A DNA stretch of 64,000 nt from RI-92 sp037384645 (GTDB lineage: Bacteria > Pseudomonadota > Gammaproteobacteria > UBA6429 > Thiohalophilaceae): assembly GCA_037384645.1 (NCBI GenBank), contig JARRNT010000009.1, positions 11,950 to 75,949 of the forward strand. Reading direction: 5' to 3'. Positions 36,668 to 46,025 of this stretch are shown here, in pieces. Both the position numbers and the translations under genes were made by a program. How positions within the stretch are numbered: position 1 is the first letter of the stretch; every line of letters begins with the position of its first letter. The notes under the pieces were generated by a model. That model had not been told where the DNA came from and ran no database searches. It saw only the letters and a program-made list of their open reading frames with translations.

Positions 36668-37108
36668 TCATTTAAATCGTAGCGGCGCGACTTCACCGGT
36701 TGCCCGATAATGCCGGAAATCTTCCAGTACCATGGCATGGTCAAATGCCAACGGTGAGGGTAACCGATCCAGCGTAAAAACACCCACGTCACGCGCATCG
36801 TCTGCTGCCACCGGTATTCCCGTGGCCTCGGCGAGATAAACAGCCGTCACCGTGTGTCCGCGAGGATCCCGCTGCGGGCCCGAATAGATCCCCAGCAGGT
36901 CGCGCAATTTGACTTCCAGCGACACCTCTTCCAGGGCCTCACGAACTGCGGCGGTTTCCACGGTCTCGCCAACATCCACAAACCCGCCGGGGATAGCCCA
37001 ACCAAATGGCGGGTTTTTCCGCGCTATTAGCACAATCGGTCGCCCAGGTTGATCGACCAGCTCGATCAGGGCATCCGCCGCCAGTAACGGTGTGACCGGT
37101 TTACTCAT
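36668..37108 (-). CDS. Nudix hydrolase
   Basis: 146 residues. The Nudix box GGFVDVGETVETAAVREALEEVSLEV has the needed G, RE and EE residues (ending E-V in place of E-x-G-U). The substrate is unclear; FGWAIPGGFV and GVFTLDRLPSPLAFDH resemble ADP-ribose-pyrophosphatase-like members. The start overlaps the hsp15 stop by 4 bases (ATGA at 37105-37108). Confidence 0.9.
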   Translation of the reverse strand: MSKPVTPLLAADALIELVDQPGRPIVLIARKNPPFGWAIPGGFVDVGETVETAAVREALEEVSLEVKLRDLLGIYSGPQRDPRGHTVTAVYLAEATGIPVAADDARDVGVFTLDRLPSPLAFDHAMVLEDFRHYRATGEVAPLRFK

Positions 37109-37500
37109 TGTCTCCCTCGCCAGGCCTTGAGTTGGCGACGCTCGCGCTTGTCCGGACGCCGTTGTGGTCGCGGGTTTGCCAGGGCATGCAGCCGATAAAG
37201 CTCACGCTCATGCTCGCGACGGGCGATACTCTCATCGCTTTCCACATAGAGGGCCTGTGCCGCCGTCGCATTGCCACGGCGCTCCGCTAGAGCCACTACC
37301 GTAACAATATATGTGGACCCGGCCCGGGTGATTTTCAATACATCCCCGGCTTTAATCGCGTGCGCAGGCTTACTGCGCTCACTATTTATATGGACGTGAC
37401 CACCGTTGACCGCCTCTGCTGCCAGCGCCCGGGTCTTGAAAAAACGTGCAGCCCACAACCATTTGTCGACGCGCACACGTATTGGCTGTTCTGATCCCAT
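37105..37500 (-). CDS. hslR: Heat-shock protein Hsp15 (S4-domain RNA-binding protein)
   Basis: 131 residues. An S4 domain occupies the first 60 (VRVDKWLWAARFFKTRALAAEAVNGGHVHIN), followed by a basic C-terminal tail (RPQRRPDKRERRQLKAWRGRQ). Hsp15 binds stalled 50S subunits carrying nascent chains. It sits 3 bases downstream of the membrane-protein gene's stop on the same strand. Confidence 0.93.
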   Translation of the reverse strand: MGSEQPIRVRVDKWLWAARFFKTRALAAEAVNGGHVHINSERSKPAHAIKAGDVLKITRAGSTYIVTVVALAERRGNATAAQALYVESDESIARREHERELYRLHALANPRPQRRPDKRERRQLKAWRGRQ

Positions 37501-37503
37501 TGC

Positions 37504-37884
37504 TCAATGATAGAGATGAAAATAGACGAAAGCACCCACTATGCCGTCATATAGCATGCCGGTCAGCGGATACCAGGTTTTGACCCGGAAAATCCGCCTG
37601 TACTGAAAATGTACCAGGTGCCAGATGGCCTGCAGAAAAAATGCATAGACCAGCACGATATCCTTCCACCACATGCCCAGTAACACCACGGCACAAAAAC
37701 CCAGCGCAGCCAGCAGTTCAAGAATCAAAAGACTGCGACGCCCGTCAGCTAGCGCCAGCCCCACGTAAACGCCGGCAACCATCACCAGCAACACGCCGTA
37801 AAAATCCTGGGCCTTGAAATATGGCAGGTGATAACCAAAGACACAGCTGAGAGCAGCGAGTACGATAACAACGACATACGGCAT
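37504..37884 (-). CDS. Small polytopic membrane protein of unknown function
   Basis: 126 residues from ATG 37884; the frame is open to 38043 but that part has no membrane character. About four hydrophobic segments are seen (VVVIVLAALSCVFGYHL, FYGVLLVMVAGVYVGLAL, LLAALGFCAVVLLGMWW, and a C-terminal one near MLYDGIVGAFVYF). I do not recognise a family. It is the first gene of a minus-strand unit with hslR and the Nudix gene. Confidence 0.65.
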   Translation of the reverse strand: MPYVVVIVLAALSCVFGYHLPYFKAQDFYGVLLVMVAGVYVGLALADGRRSLLILELLAALGFCAVVLLGMWWKDIVLVYAFFLQAIWHLVHFQYRRIFRVKTWYPLTGMLYDGIVGAFVYFHLYH

Positions 37885-37996
37885 GGGTTTCCTCCAGATG
37901 GCCAGTTTAACATAAGAATTTCCCGGACTTAGGTCTTCTCGCATGGTGCAAGGAGCGTCAGTGGAGTTGATCGCTGACTCTGGGTATGATGCCGAC

Positions 37997-39487
37997 ATGA
38001 ACACGCATGCCGAAAGTACCGGAAAACCGACTGTCAGTCGCAAGGAAGTCGTGCGCGCCTTGCAGAGCCTGCTGCCGCGCGAGGCCGTGCTCTACGATCC
38101 GGAAGATACCCGGCCTTACGAATGCGACGGACTCTCGGCATACCGGCAAACGCCCTGGGTAGTGGCCCTGCCCGAGACTGTCGCCCAGGTGCAGACTATC
38201 CTGCGCTATTGCCATGAATATGCCATCCCGGTGATTGCACGTGGTGCCGGCACTGGCCTGTCTGGTGGTGCATTGCCCGGCAAAAACTGCCTGCTGCTGA
38301 GCCTGGCCAAATTCAATCGCATACTTGAAATCGATCGTCTGAATCGTACCGCGCGTGTCCAGCCCGGTGTCCGCAACCTTGCAATCAGTGAGGCCGCCAG
38401 GGCCTATGGTCTGTACTATGCACCGGACCCCTCCTCGCAGATTGCCTGCTCCATCGGTGGCAACGTGGCTGAAAACTCAGGCGGTGTACACTGTCTTAAA
38501 TACGGACTCACGGTTCACAACATTCAGCAGCTGCAAGTACTGACCATGGACGGGGAGTTGATCACAATCGGAGGCAGTGGCCTCGACAGCCCCGGTTTTG
38601 ATCTGCTGGCATTGCTGACAGGTTCCGAAGGCATGCTCGGTGTGATTACCGAAATTACGGTCAAACTCCTGCCGATCCCGCAACGGGCCCAGGTATTGCT
38701 GGCCGCCTTTGACGATAACGCCCGGGCCGGTGAAGCGGTCGGTGCCATCATATCCGCCGGCCTGATCCCCGCCGGGCTGGAGATGATGGACAATCTCGCC
38801 ATTCGTGCCGCCGAGGACTTCGTCAAGGTCGGCTACCCCACTGACGCAGCTGCGATACTGTTATGTGAAATGGATGGCAGTAATGAAGAAGTATCGCGTG
38901 ACGTGATGCGGGTACGCGAGATGTTACTGGCATGTGGCGCCACTGAAGTACGCACGGCAAGCAGCGATGCGGAACGCCTGCAGATGTGGCAGGGACGCAA
39001 GGCCGCTTTTCCTGCCGTCGGCCGCCTGTCACCGGACTACTATTGCATGGACGGCACCATTCCACGCAAACAATTGCCTTTCGTTTTAAAACGCATCGGC
39101 GAATTATCCCGGGAATACGGTCTCGCCGTCGCCAACGTCTTTCACGCCGGAGACGGCAACCTGCATCCCCTGATCCTGTACGATGCTAACAAGCCGGGGG
39201 AACTCAAACGTACCGAAGAGTTCGGCGGCAAGATCCTGGAGTTGTGCGTAGAAGTCGGTGGCACCATTACCGGTGAGCACGGCGTGGGCATCGAAAAGAT
39301 CAACCAGATGTGCATTCAGTTTCAGCCGCTTGAACTCGAACAGTTTCATCGCGTCAAAGCCGCGTTTGACCCAAACGGCCTGCTCAACCCGGGCAAGGCC
39401 GTGCCCACGCTGCATCGCTGTGCCGAACTCGGTGGCATGCACGTTCATCATGGCAAGCTGCCCCACCCCGAGCTTGAGCGCTTTTAG
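37997..39487 (+). CDS. glcD: Glycolate oxidase subunit GlcD (FAD-linked)
   Basis: From ATG 37997 there are 496 residues (E. coli GlcD 499); an ATG at 37943 would add 18. FAD-binding PCMH domain: VIARGAGTGLSGGALPG, YAPDPSSQIACSIGGNVAENSGG and the C-terminal FHAGDGNLHP and GEHGVG motifs. It oxidises glycolate to glyoxylate (or D-lactate) and passes electrons to the iron-sulfur subunit GlcF, which is not found here. glcE follows after 2 bases. Confidence 0.92.
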   Translation: MNTHAESTGKPTVSRKEVVRALQSLLPREAVLYDPEDTRPYECDGLSAYRQTPWVVALPETVAQVQTILRYCHEYAIPVIARGAGTGLSGGALPGKNCLLLSLAKFNRILEIDRLNRTARVQPGVRNLAISEAARAYGLYYAPDPSSQIACSIGGNVAENSGGVHCLKYGLTVHNIQQLQVLTMDGELITIGGSGLDSPGFDLLALLTGSEGMLGVITEITVKLLPIPQRAQVLLAAFDDNARAGEAVGAIISAGLIPAGLEMMDNLAIRAAEDFVKVGYPTDAAAILLCEMDGSNEEVSRDVMRVREMLLACGATEVRTASSDAERLQMWQGRKAAFPAVGRLSPDYYCMDGTIPRKQLPFVLKRIGELSREYGLAVANVFHAGDGNLHPLILYDANKPGELKRTEEFGGKILELCVEVGGTITGEHGVGIEKINQMCIQFQPLELEQFHRVKAAFDPNGLLNPGKAVPTLHRCAELGGMHVHHGKLPHPELERF

Positions 39488-39489
39488 TC

Positions 39490-40551
39490 ATGCCCGATCG
39501 CGATTGTAGTAACGAATTACGCCAACAGGTTGAAACACTTGTTGCCGACAAATCGCCGGTAAAAATCCAGGCCGGGGATAGCAAGGCGTTCTATGGCAAC
39601 CCGGTCGATGCAAATCCACTTTCAGTCAGTGCTCACCGCGGCATCGTGCATTATGAACCCACCGAACTGGTGATCACGGCGCGTTGTGGTACCTCCCTGA
39701 CGGAGATTGAAAAGACCCTGGCCGACAACCGGCAGATCCTCGGGTTTGAACCCCCTCACTTCGGCAATAACGCCACCCTGGGCGGGAGTATTGCCACTGG
39801 CCTGTCCGGTCCGGCTCGACCGTTTCGTGGTGCGGCACGAGATTTTGTCCTGGGCATGCGCATCCTCAATGGCAACAGCGAGGTCTTGCATTTCGGCGGC
39901 GAAGTCATGAAAAACGTCGCCGGCTACGATGTGTCACGCCTGTTCACCGGTTCGCTGGGTACCCTGGGTATCATGCTGGATATCTCGCTCAAGGTTGTGC
40001 CCAGCCCCGAAGTGGAATTAACCGTCGAGTACGAAATGCAGGAAGCCGATGCCATCCAGCGCGCCAACGAGTTGAGTGCTCAGGCTTTTCCCATCACTGC
40101 CGCCTGTTATGACGGAGAACGCCTATTCCTGCGCCTGTCCGGCAATGACGCGGCAGTCAGCTCCGCGCATAAACGCATCGGCGGCGATATTTTCAAAAAC
40201 GCCGTAGCATTCTGGGACAATCTGCGTGAACAGCGTCATCCTTTTTTCCAGAGCCAGCTGCCGCTGTGGCGGCTGTCGCTGGCACCGGCAACGCCACCAC
40301 TGGAGATAGCCGGTAAACAATTTATTGACTGGGGTGGCGCCCAGCGCTGGCTGGTCAGTAATGAAGAGCCTGCGCGAATCCGCAAGCTGGTGTCTGAACG
40401 CGGTGGCCATGCCACCCTGTTCCGCGGCACCCAGGATGCCCCGGTCTTCCAGCCGCTTTCCGGTAAAATGCGCGAGCTACATAGCAATCTCAAGCTGGCC
40501 TTTGATCCCCATGGCCTGTTTAACCCGGGCAGGATGTATCCCGAGTTTTGA
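39490..40551 (+). CDS. glcE: Glycolate oxidase subunit GlcE
   Basis: 353 residues with the FAD-binding features HFGNNATLGGSIATGLSGPARP and NVAGYDVSRLFTGSLGTLGI. It forms the GlcDEF complex with GlcD and GlcF. A third gene, glcF, is expected next but the following gene is a PAP2 phosphatase; either GlcF is encoded elsewhere or GlcDE works with another iron-sulfur partner. Confidence 0.92.
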   Translation: MPDRDCSNELRQQVETLVADKSPVKIQAGDSKAFYGNPVDANPLSVSAHRGIVHYEPTELVITARCGTSLTEIEKTLADNRQILGFEPPHFGNNATLGGSIATGLSGPARPFRGAARDFVLGMRILNGNSEVLHFGGEVMKNVAGYDVSRLFTGSLGTLGIMLDISLKVVPSPEVELTVEYEMQEADAIQRANELSAQAFPITAACYDGERLFLRLSGNDAAVSSAHKRIGGDIFKNAVAFWDNLREQRHPFFQSQLPLWRLSLAPATPPLEIAGKQFIDWGGAQRWLVSNEEPARIRKLVSERGGHATLFRGTQDAPVFQPLSGKMRELHSNLKLAFDPHGLFNPGRMYPEF

Positions 40552-40643
40552 TCTCGATATTTCCGCTGTCATAAATTCTTCACCGGACTGTCACCGACCT
40601 GCCATACGCAACATCCAGACTTCGTGCAACTGGATAAGGTCCG

Positions 40644-41189
40644 ATGCGCATGTCCACTACAAGATCAACATTATTTTTGCGCCGTGCAATAGAACTGGAA
40701 CTGGGGTTCTGTGTCTCTGTCAACCACGCCTGTGCTGCCCCTCTGCTTCAGCGTTTCTTTGCCATCATCAGTCGCCTGGGTGACGGTATTTTCTGGTACA
40801 CCCTGATGCTGTCGCTGCCCCTGCTATATGGCACACGCGCTATCCCGGTAAGCCTGTTGATGGTTATTACCGGCGTTATTAATTTACTGATATACAAACT
40901 CATCAAACACACAACTGAACGGGAACGCCCGTGCTCGGTTAATACCCAGATTCGCCTGGGCACAGCCCCTCTGGATCATTACAGTTTTCCATCCGGTCAT
41001 ACCCTGCACGCCGTTGCCTTTACTATCATTGCCTGTTTCTTTTTCCCGATGCTGGGCTGGGTCCTGATCCCTTTCGCCTGCCTGGTCGCAGCTTCCCGGG
41101 TCGTTCTGGGCCTGCATTTTCCTACCGATGTCGCCGCGGGCGCCCTGATCGGAACACTGATTGCCAGCACTGGACTCAGCCTGATTTGA
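40644..41189 (+). CDS. PAP2-family membrane phosphatase
   Basis: 181 residues; the ATG at 40650 is a possible alternative start. Three or more helices, with phosphatase motifs KLIKHTTERERP (KxxxxxxRP), PSGHT and SRVVLGLHFPTD (SRxxxxxHxxxD) complete. Such enzymes remove phosphate from phosphatidate, phosphatidylglycerol-phosphate or undecaprenyl diphosphate. It lies 50 bases upstream of the GT4 glycosyltransferase at 41239, so supply of diacylglycerol for glycolipid synthesis is plausible. Confidence 0.9.
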   Translation: MRMSTTRSTLFLRRAIELELGFCVSVNHACAAPLLQRFFAIISRLGDGIFWYTLMLSLPLLYGTRAIPVSLLMVITGVINLLIYKLIKHTTERERPCSVNTQIRLGTAPLDHYSFPSGHTLHAVAFTIIACFFFPMLGWVLIPFACLVAASRVVLGLHFPTDVAAGALIGTLIASTGLSLI

Positions 41190-41238
41190 TCGTTTCCAGC
41201 ATTTTCGCTTCCAGATTTAGCGACAGAAGGTTTTGCCT

Positions 41239-42435
41239 ATGCGCATCCTCATGATCTCCGATGTGTATTTTCCGCGGATAAATGGCGTTTCCACCTCGAC
41301 CCAGATATTTCGCGAAGAACTGCAACGGGCAGGTCACAAAGTGACCCTGATTGCGCCGAATTACCCCGGATGCAGCGCAGAAGATGACATCATTCGCATT
41401 ACTTCCCGCCAGGTCCTGTTCGACCCGGAAGACCGAATGATGAAACAACGGGAAGTCATGGCATTGTTACCCATGCTGCGCAATGAAAAATTCGATCTAA
41501 TCCATATCCAGACCCCGTTCGTCGCCCACCGACTCGGCATCAGGCTTGCGGCGGCGTTAAACCTGCCCAGCATCGAAACCTATCACACCTTCTTCGAAGA
41601 ATACCTGTTTCATTATGTCCCGTTTGTTCCTAAACGCTGGATGCGCAAGCTCGCGCGTTATTTTACCCGCCGCCAGTGCAATGCCGTAAACAGCGTGATT
41701 GTCCCCTCTTCCGCCATGTTTGACGTCCTCGAACGTTATGGCGTAACCACACGCATGAAAATTATTCCGACCGGACTGGAGCTCGGTCAATTTTCAGACT
41801 GCGACGGCGCCGCATTTCGTCGTCGTTACCACATAGCAGGATCTCGCCCGACACTGGTCTATATCGGTCGTATCGCCCATGAGAAAAATATCGATTTTCT
41901 GTTACGCATGCTGGTATTACTGCGCAGGCAGATTCCCGATATTCTGCTCATACTCGCCGGCGAAGGACCAGCGCTGTCACATCTGAAGAAACTTGTTACC
42001 CGACTTGAACTAAACGATAGCGTGCTGTTTGTCGGTTACCTGTCACGCGAGGATGCACTGCTTGACTGTTATTGTGCAGGCGATGCCTTTATTTTTGCCT
42101 CACGTACTGAAACCCAGGGCCTGGTGTTACTGGAGGCCATGGCCCTGGGCATCCCCGTGGTCTCGACCGCAGTCATGGGCACTAAAGACATCTTGCAACC
42201 CCGACGCGGTGCGCTGGTTGCCCAGGAAAACACGCAGCAGTTTTCTGACACACTGCAACAGCTGTTGAGTAACGAGGTCCTGCGCAAGCGCCTTGGCAAA
42301 GAAGCACGTGATTACGTCAAGGAGTGGTCAGCCGCAACCATGGCTAATCGCCTGATCGAGTATTACCAGCAATTGATTGATACGCACAGACCGGCATACA
42401 CAACACGGGCAACTTCCAATGCATCCGATAGTTAA
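41239..42435 (+). CDS. GT4 glycosyltransferase, glucosyl-diacylglycerol-synthase-like
   Basis: 398 residues from ATG 41239, with AGAAGG 8 bases upstream. N-terminal GT-B start MRILMISDVYFPRINGVSTS; the donor-binding domain shows YIGRIAHEKNIDFLL and the E-x7-E motif FIFASRTETQGLVLLEAMALGIPVV. Such proteins resemble 1,2-diacylglycerol 3-glucosyltransferases (membrane-surface enzymes) and mannosyltransferases of related type. It converges with the second glycosyltransferase. Lipid as acceptor is inferred from the PAP2 and PlcP-like neighbours. Confidence 0.88.
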   Translation: MRILMISDVYFPRINGVSTSTQIFREELQRAGHKVTLIAPNYPGCSAEDDIIRITSRQVLFDPEDRMMKQREVMALLPMLRNEKFDLIHIQTPFVAHRLGIRLAAALNLPSIETYHTFFEEYLFHYVPFVPKRWMRKLARYFTRRQCNAVNSVIVPSSAMFDVLERYGVTTRMKIIPTGLELGQFSDCDGAAFRRRYHIAGSRPTLVYIGRIAHEKNIDFLLRMLVLLRRQIPDILLILAGEGPALSHLKKLVTRLELNDSVLFVGYLSREDALLDCYCAGDAFIFASRTETQGLVLLEAMALGIPVVSTAVMGTKDILQPRRGALVAQENTQQFSDTLQQLLSNEVLRKRLGKEARDYVKEWSAATMANRLIEYYQQLIDTHRPAYTTRATSNASDS

Positions 42436-42447
42436 TATGTCCTGCGC

Positions 42448-43482
42448 TCAGGCTGTTTCATCAACCGCCTGGGCTTGTTGTTCCCGCGGATTATATTCCA
42501 GGTGGGAAAAGAACTGTCTGGTAGCCATCATCCACGAATGTTGCTCGGCATAACGTCTGGCATCCTCGCTGTTGAGTTTAAGCGCGCCGGTGATCGCCTT
42601 GCCGAGGTCTTCGTCAAGCATACCAGTAACACCCTGCTGTACGACATCAACCGGGCCTGCCACTGGATAAGCGGCGACCGGTACGCCACAGGCCATGGCC
42701 TCGAGCATGACCAGACCAAAGGTATCGGTTCGACTCGGAAAGACGAATACATCGGCCGCCGCGATATGCTTGACCAGTTCTTCACCGAACTTATAGCCGA
42801 CAAAGCTTACCTCCGGATATCTCTGGCGCAATAGTTGCAAATCCGGACCATCACCTACTACGTATTTGGTTCCCGGCAGGCTTAGCCCAAGAAAGGCTTC
42901 GATATTTTTTTCGATCGCCACGCGGCCAACAAATATACTGACAGGCCTTGGCCCCGGTAAAAACTCCTTACCGCCTGGCTGAAAAGTCTCGGTGTCGACA
43001 CCGCGTGACCAGATAACCACGTTGCTGAAGCCCCTTGCCAGCAACTCCTTGCGAATTGATTCGGTCGGCACCATGGTGCGTTGTGCCTGGCGATGAAATC
43101 GCCGCAAGATGGCATAACTGATCGATACCGGGATCGGCGCGCGCATCCGCACGTACTGCGGAAAGCGAGTGTGATATGCCGTGGTAAATTTCAATCGTCG
43201 GCGCCGGCAGTAGCGCCGAACTGCACCGCCCAGGGGGCCTTCTGTCGCGATATGAATCGCCTCCGGAGCAAAGTCGTCCAGGATACGTGCGACTTTCGCA
43301 TAGGGAAACAGAGACAGTCGAATCTCGGAATAGGTTGGCAAGGGAATGCTGCGAAATTTCTCGGGCGTCACGTACAGAACCTCATGTCCCATTTCACGCA
43401 GACATGTGCCCGTACGATTCAGGGTCGTCACCACACCATTGGTCTGGGGATACCAGGCGTCTGTAACAATGACGATCTTCAT
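42448..43482 (-). CDS. GT4 glycosyltransferase, Agt/SQD2-like
   Basis: 344 residues. GT-B motifs: VTDAWYPQTNGVVTTLNRTG at the start, VGRVAIEKNIEAFLGL, and VFPSRTDTFGLVMLEAMACGVPVA. The start overlaps the stop of the PlcP-like phosphoesterase by 4 bases (ATGA), so the two are coupled. That pair (phosphoesterase plus this glycosyltransferase) matches the plcP-agt arrangement used by several bacteria to swap phospholipids for glycolipids under phosphate stress. Confidence 0.87.
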   Translation of the reverse strand: MKIVIVTDAWYPQTNGVVTTLNRTGTCLREMGHEVLYVTPEKFRSIPLPTYSEIRLSLFPYAKVARILDDFAPEAIHIATEGPLGGAVRRYCRRRRLKFTTAYHTRFPQYVRMRAPIPVSISYAILRRFHRQAQRTMVPTESIRKELLARGFSNVVIWSRGVDTETFQPGGKEFLPGPRPVSIFVGRVAIEKNIEAFLGLSLPGTKYVVGDGPDLQLLRQRYPEVSFVGYKFGEELVKHIAAADVFVFPSRTDTFGLVMLEAMACGVPVAAYPVAGPVDVVQQGVTGMLDEDLGKAITGALKLNSEDARRYAEQHSWMMATRQFFSHLEYNPREQQAQAVDETA

Positions 43483-44291
43483 GCAACCTGCGGGATCTTG
43501 TCCAGTCCCTCTCGCTGTTCCTTCAGTGCATGCTGGCGATCCGACCAGTGTATCAGCTCTATCGTGCCGTCATGCTTTTCCACCAGTGCGGTACAGTGCT
43601 CGACCCAGTCTCCATCGTTACAATACAGCACGTCATCGATCTTACGAATATCTGCGGAATGAATATGCCCACAGACCACGACATCATAGCCGTTACGCCT
43701 CGCATCTTCGGCCACGATATCCTCGAAATGCCGGATATGCCTGACGGCATTTTTGACCCGGTTCTTGATAAAACTCGATAGTGACCAGTAACGCAAACCA
43801 CATTTGCTCCGGACATGTGCCAGTAAACGGTTAAGATAAAGCAGAAAATCGTAACTGAGGTTACCGACAAAACCGGTGATCCGTCTGCATTTCATCATGG
43901 TGTCATATTTATCGCCATGCAGCATGAGTACTCGCCGGCCATCCGCCGTCTGGTATTCGTATTCTTCCTGAATGTGCAAATTGCCAAAACTCATGCCCGC
44001 ATAGATCCGAAACTGTTCATCGTGGTTACCCGGGACATAAATCACCCTGGTGCCATGCTTGGCCTTGCCGAGGATTGTGCGAATGACATTATTGTGTTCC
44101 TGCGGCCAGTACATGGTTCGTTTCATGGACCAGAGGTCGATGATGTCGCCGACCAGAAATAAATGCTCACATTCGGTCGAGCGCAGAAAATCCAGAAGAA
44201 AATCAGCCTTGCAGCCTTTGTAACCGAGGTGTACATCTGAAATCCAGATTGCACGATATTTAACAGGGCGCATCCGATATAATGGCGTCAT
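43479..44291 (-). CDS. LpxH/PlcP-like metallophosphoesterase
   Basis: 270 residues from ATG 44291 (ATG 44273 is possible; the open frame goes to 44357). Calcineurin-fold motifs: ISDVHLGYKGCKAD, LVGDIIDLW, YVPGNHDE and VVCGHIHSAD. It is usually annotated UDP-2,3-diacylglucosamine diphosphatase, but the GCKADFLLDFL and MYWPQEHNNVIRTILGKAK stretches are the pattern of PlcP, the phospholipase C-like enzyme of phosphate-limited lipid remodelling. Coupled translation with a glycosyltransferase supports PlcP. An lpxH role cannot be excluded. Confidence 0.8.
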   Translation of the reverse strand: MTPLYRMRPVKYRAIWISDVHLGYKGCKADFLLDFLRSTECEHLFLVGDIIDLWSMKRTMYWPQEHNNVIRTILGKAKHGTRVIYVPGNHDEQFRIYAGMSFGNLHIQEEYEYQTADGRRVLMLHGDKYDTMMKCRRITGFVGNLSYDFLLYLNRLLAHVRSKCGLRYWSLSSFIKNRVKNAVRHIRHFEDIVAEDARRNGYDVVVCGHIHSADIRKIDDVLYCNDGDWVEHCTALVEKHDGTIELIHWSDRQHALKEQREGLDKIPQVA

Positions 44292-44456
44292 ATGCGAATC
44301 CCATGGCTTGGATTTTAGCAAGTATGGTTTCGGCAAATGACAAAGCATGGTCAGCACGATGAAGATTCAATGACATCATGACTATCCTGTTATGTTACAC
44401 TCGGTCTGACAAGCAACTAATGTCTTTCTTGTACGTCTGCCTCCCTCTCGGAGTCA

Positions 44457-45998
44457 GTGAACCTGGGAATTCTGATTCGACTGGTAGTTGTTATGATTTG
44501 GTCACTCAAACGTAATCCCCCTGAGGTGGTCGCCTCAGTCGATCTCGGTTCCAACAGTTTTCACATGATCGTGTGCCGGGTCCAGGATGGTCAATTGATT
44601 GTCATGGACCGGCTCAAGGAAATGGTGCGCCTGGCCGCCGGCATCGACGGCAACAAGGAACTCAGCGAAGAGGCCCGGCAGCGGGCGCTGGAATGCCTGA
44701 CCCGTTTTGGACAACGCCTGCGGGATCTGCCTGACTATGCCGTGCGCGCCGTGGGGACCAACACCCTGCGCAGCGCCCACAATGCCAGCGATTTTATTGA
44801 AGAGGCGGAGGAACGCCTGGGTCATTCCATCGAAGTTATCTCCGGTGTCGAAGAGGCACGACTTATTTATCTCGGTGTCGCACAGAGTCTGGCGAGTGAT
44901 CACTCTCGACGCCTGGTTATCGATATCGGCGGTGGCAGCACCGAACTCATTATTGGTGAGGATTTCACGACGATGAGCCTGGAGAGCCTGCACATGGGTT
45001 GTGTTTCCATGAGCCAGCGTTTCTTTCCTGACGGCGAAATCAGCACTAAAGCCATAAAACGCGCCGAAATTGCCGCACGACTCGAAATCGAACCCGTGCT
45101 GAAACAATTTTATAAATCCCACTGGCAGGTTGCGCTGGGTGCGTCCGGCACAATTCGCGCCATCGACAAGGTCGTGCATAGCGCGACCTGGGCCGATAAT
45201 GGGATCACGCTCGCCAGCCTCGATAAGCTGATCGAGGCCATGAAAGATGCCGGCCATGTTGAGAATCTCAAGCTGGATGGACTCGATCCTAACCGCGCAC
45301 CGGTCTTTCCCGGTGGTGTCATGATCCTGTATGCGGCATTCAGGACACTGGAGATCGATGTCATGCGGGCTTCCGACGGCGCCTTGCGCGAAGGTCTGAT
45401 CCATGACCTGCTGGGTCGTATCCAGCATGAAGATGTTCGCACCAAAAGTGTCACAGCCATAGCCCAGCGCTACCATGTTGATATGGACCAGGCCACACGG
45501 GTACAGTCCAGTGCGCACCACTGCCTGGAAATGGTCTCGAACAGCTGGAAGCTGGATATTGACGAATACGCCCAATGGCTGGACTGGGCTGCCATGCTAC
45601 ATGAAATCGGACTGGATATTTCCCACAGTCACTACCAGAAACACGGCGCCTATATTATTGAAAACGCCGATCTGGCTGGATTTTCCAAACCTGAGCAGAA
45701 ATTTCTCGCCTATCTCATCAATATGCACCGGCGTAAATTTCAGACCAAGTTGAATAAACAATTACCGGAGCACTGGCAGAAGGCCGCACCCAGGCTTGCC
45801 ATACTGTTACGACTTGCCGTGTTATTGAATCGCAGCCGTGTCACTACGACTGTGGAATTTAACCTGACGGTCAAGGGTAAATCACTGAACATCCGCTTTG
45901 ACAATGACTGGCTCGACACACATCCATTAACTTATGCCGATCTCGAACAGGAAGCATCTTATTTGAAGCAGGCTGGATATGAGCTGCAAATTAGCTGA
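44457..45998 (+). CDS. ppx: Exopolyphosphatase (Ppx/GppA family)
   Basis: 513 residues from GTG 44457 (E. coli PPX 513); ATG 44493 is an alternative. ASKHA-type motifs VDLGSNSFHMIV and IDIGGGSTELIIG; the C-terminal HD-like region has LDWAAMLHEIGLDISHSHYQKH. It removes terminal phosphates from polyphosphate (or converts pppGpp). It is convergent with ppk, with 27 bases between the stops. Confidence 0.94.
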   Translation: MNLGILIRLVVVMIWSLKRNPPEVVASVDLGSNSFHMIVCRVQDGQLIVMDRLKEMVRLAAGIDGNKELSEEARQRALECLTRFGQRLRDLPDYAVRAVGTNTLRSAHNASDFIEEAEERLGHSIEVISGVEEARLIYLGVAQSLASDHSRRLVIDIGGGSTELIIGEDFTTMSLESLHMGCVSMSQRFFPDGEISTKAIKRAEIAARLEIEPVLKQFYKSHWQVALGASGTIRAIDKVVHSATWADNGITLASLDKLIEAMKDAGHVENLKLDGLDPNRAPVFPGGVMILYAAFRTLEIDVMRASDGALREGLIHDLLGRIQHEDVRTKSVTAIAQRYHVDMDQATRVQSSAHHCLEMVSNSWKLDIDEYAQWLDWAAMLHEIGLDISHSHYQKHGAYIIENADLAGFSKPEQKFLAYLINMHRRKFQTKLNKQLPEHWQKAAPRLAILLRLAVLLNRSRVTTTVEFNLTVKGKSLNIRFDNDWLDTHPLTYADLEQEASYLKQAGYELQIS

Positions 45999-46025
45999 CG
46001 CTTAAGTACGCGCACGGCAAAGCCA

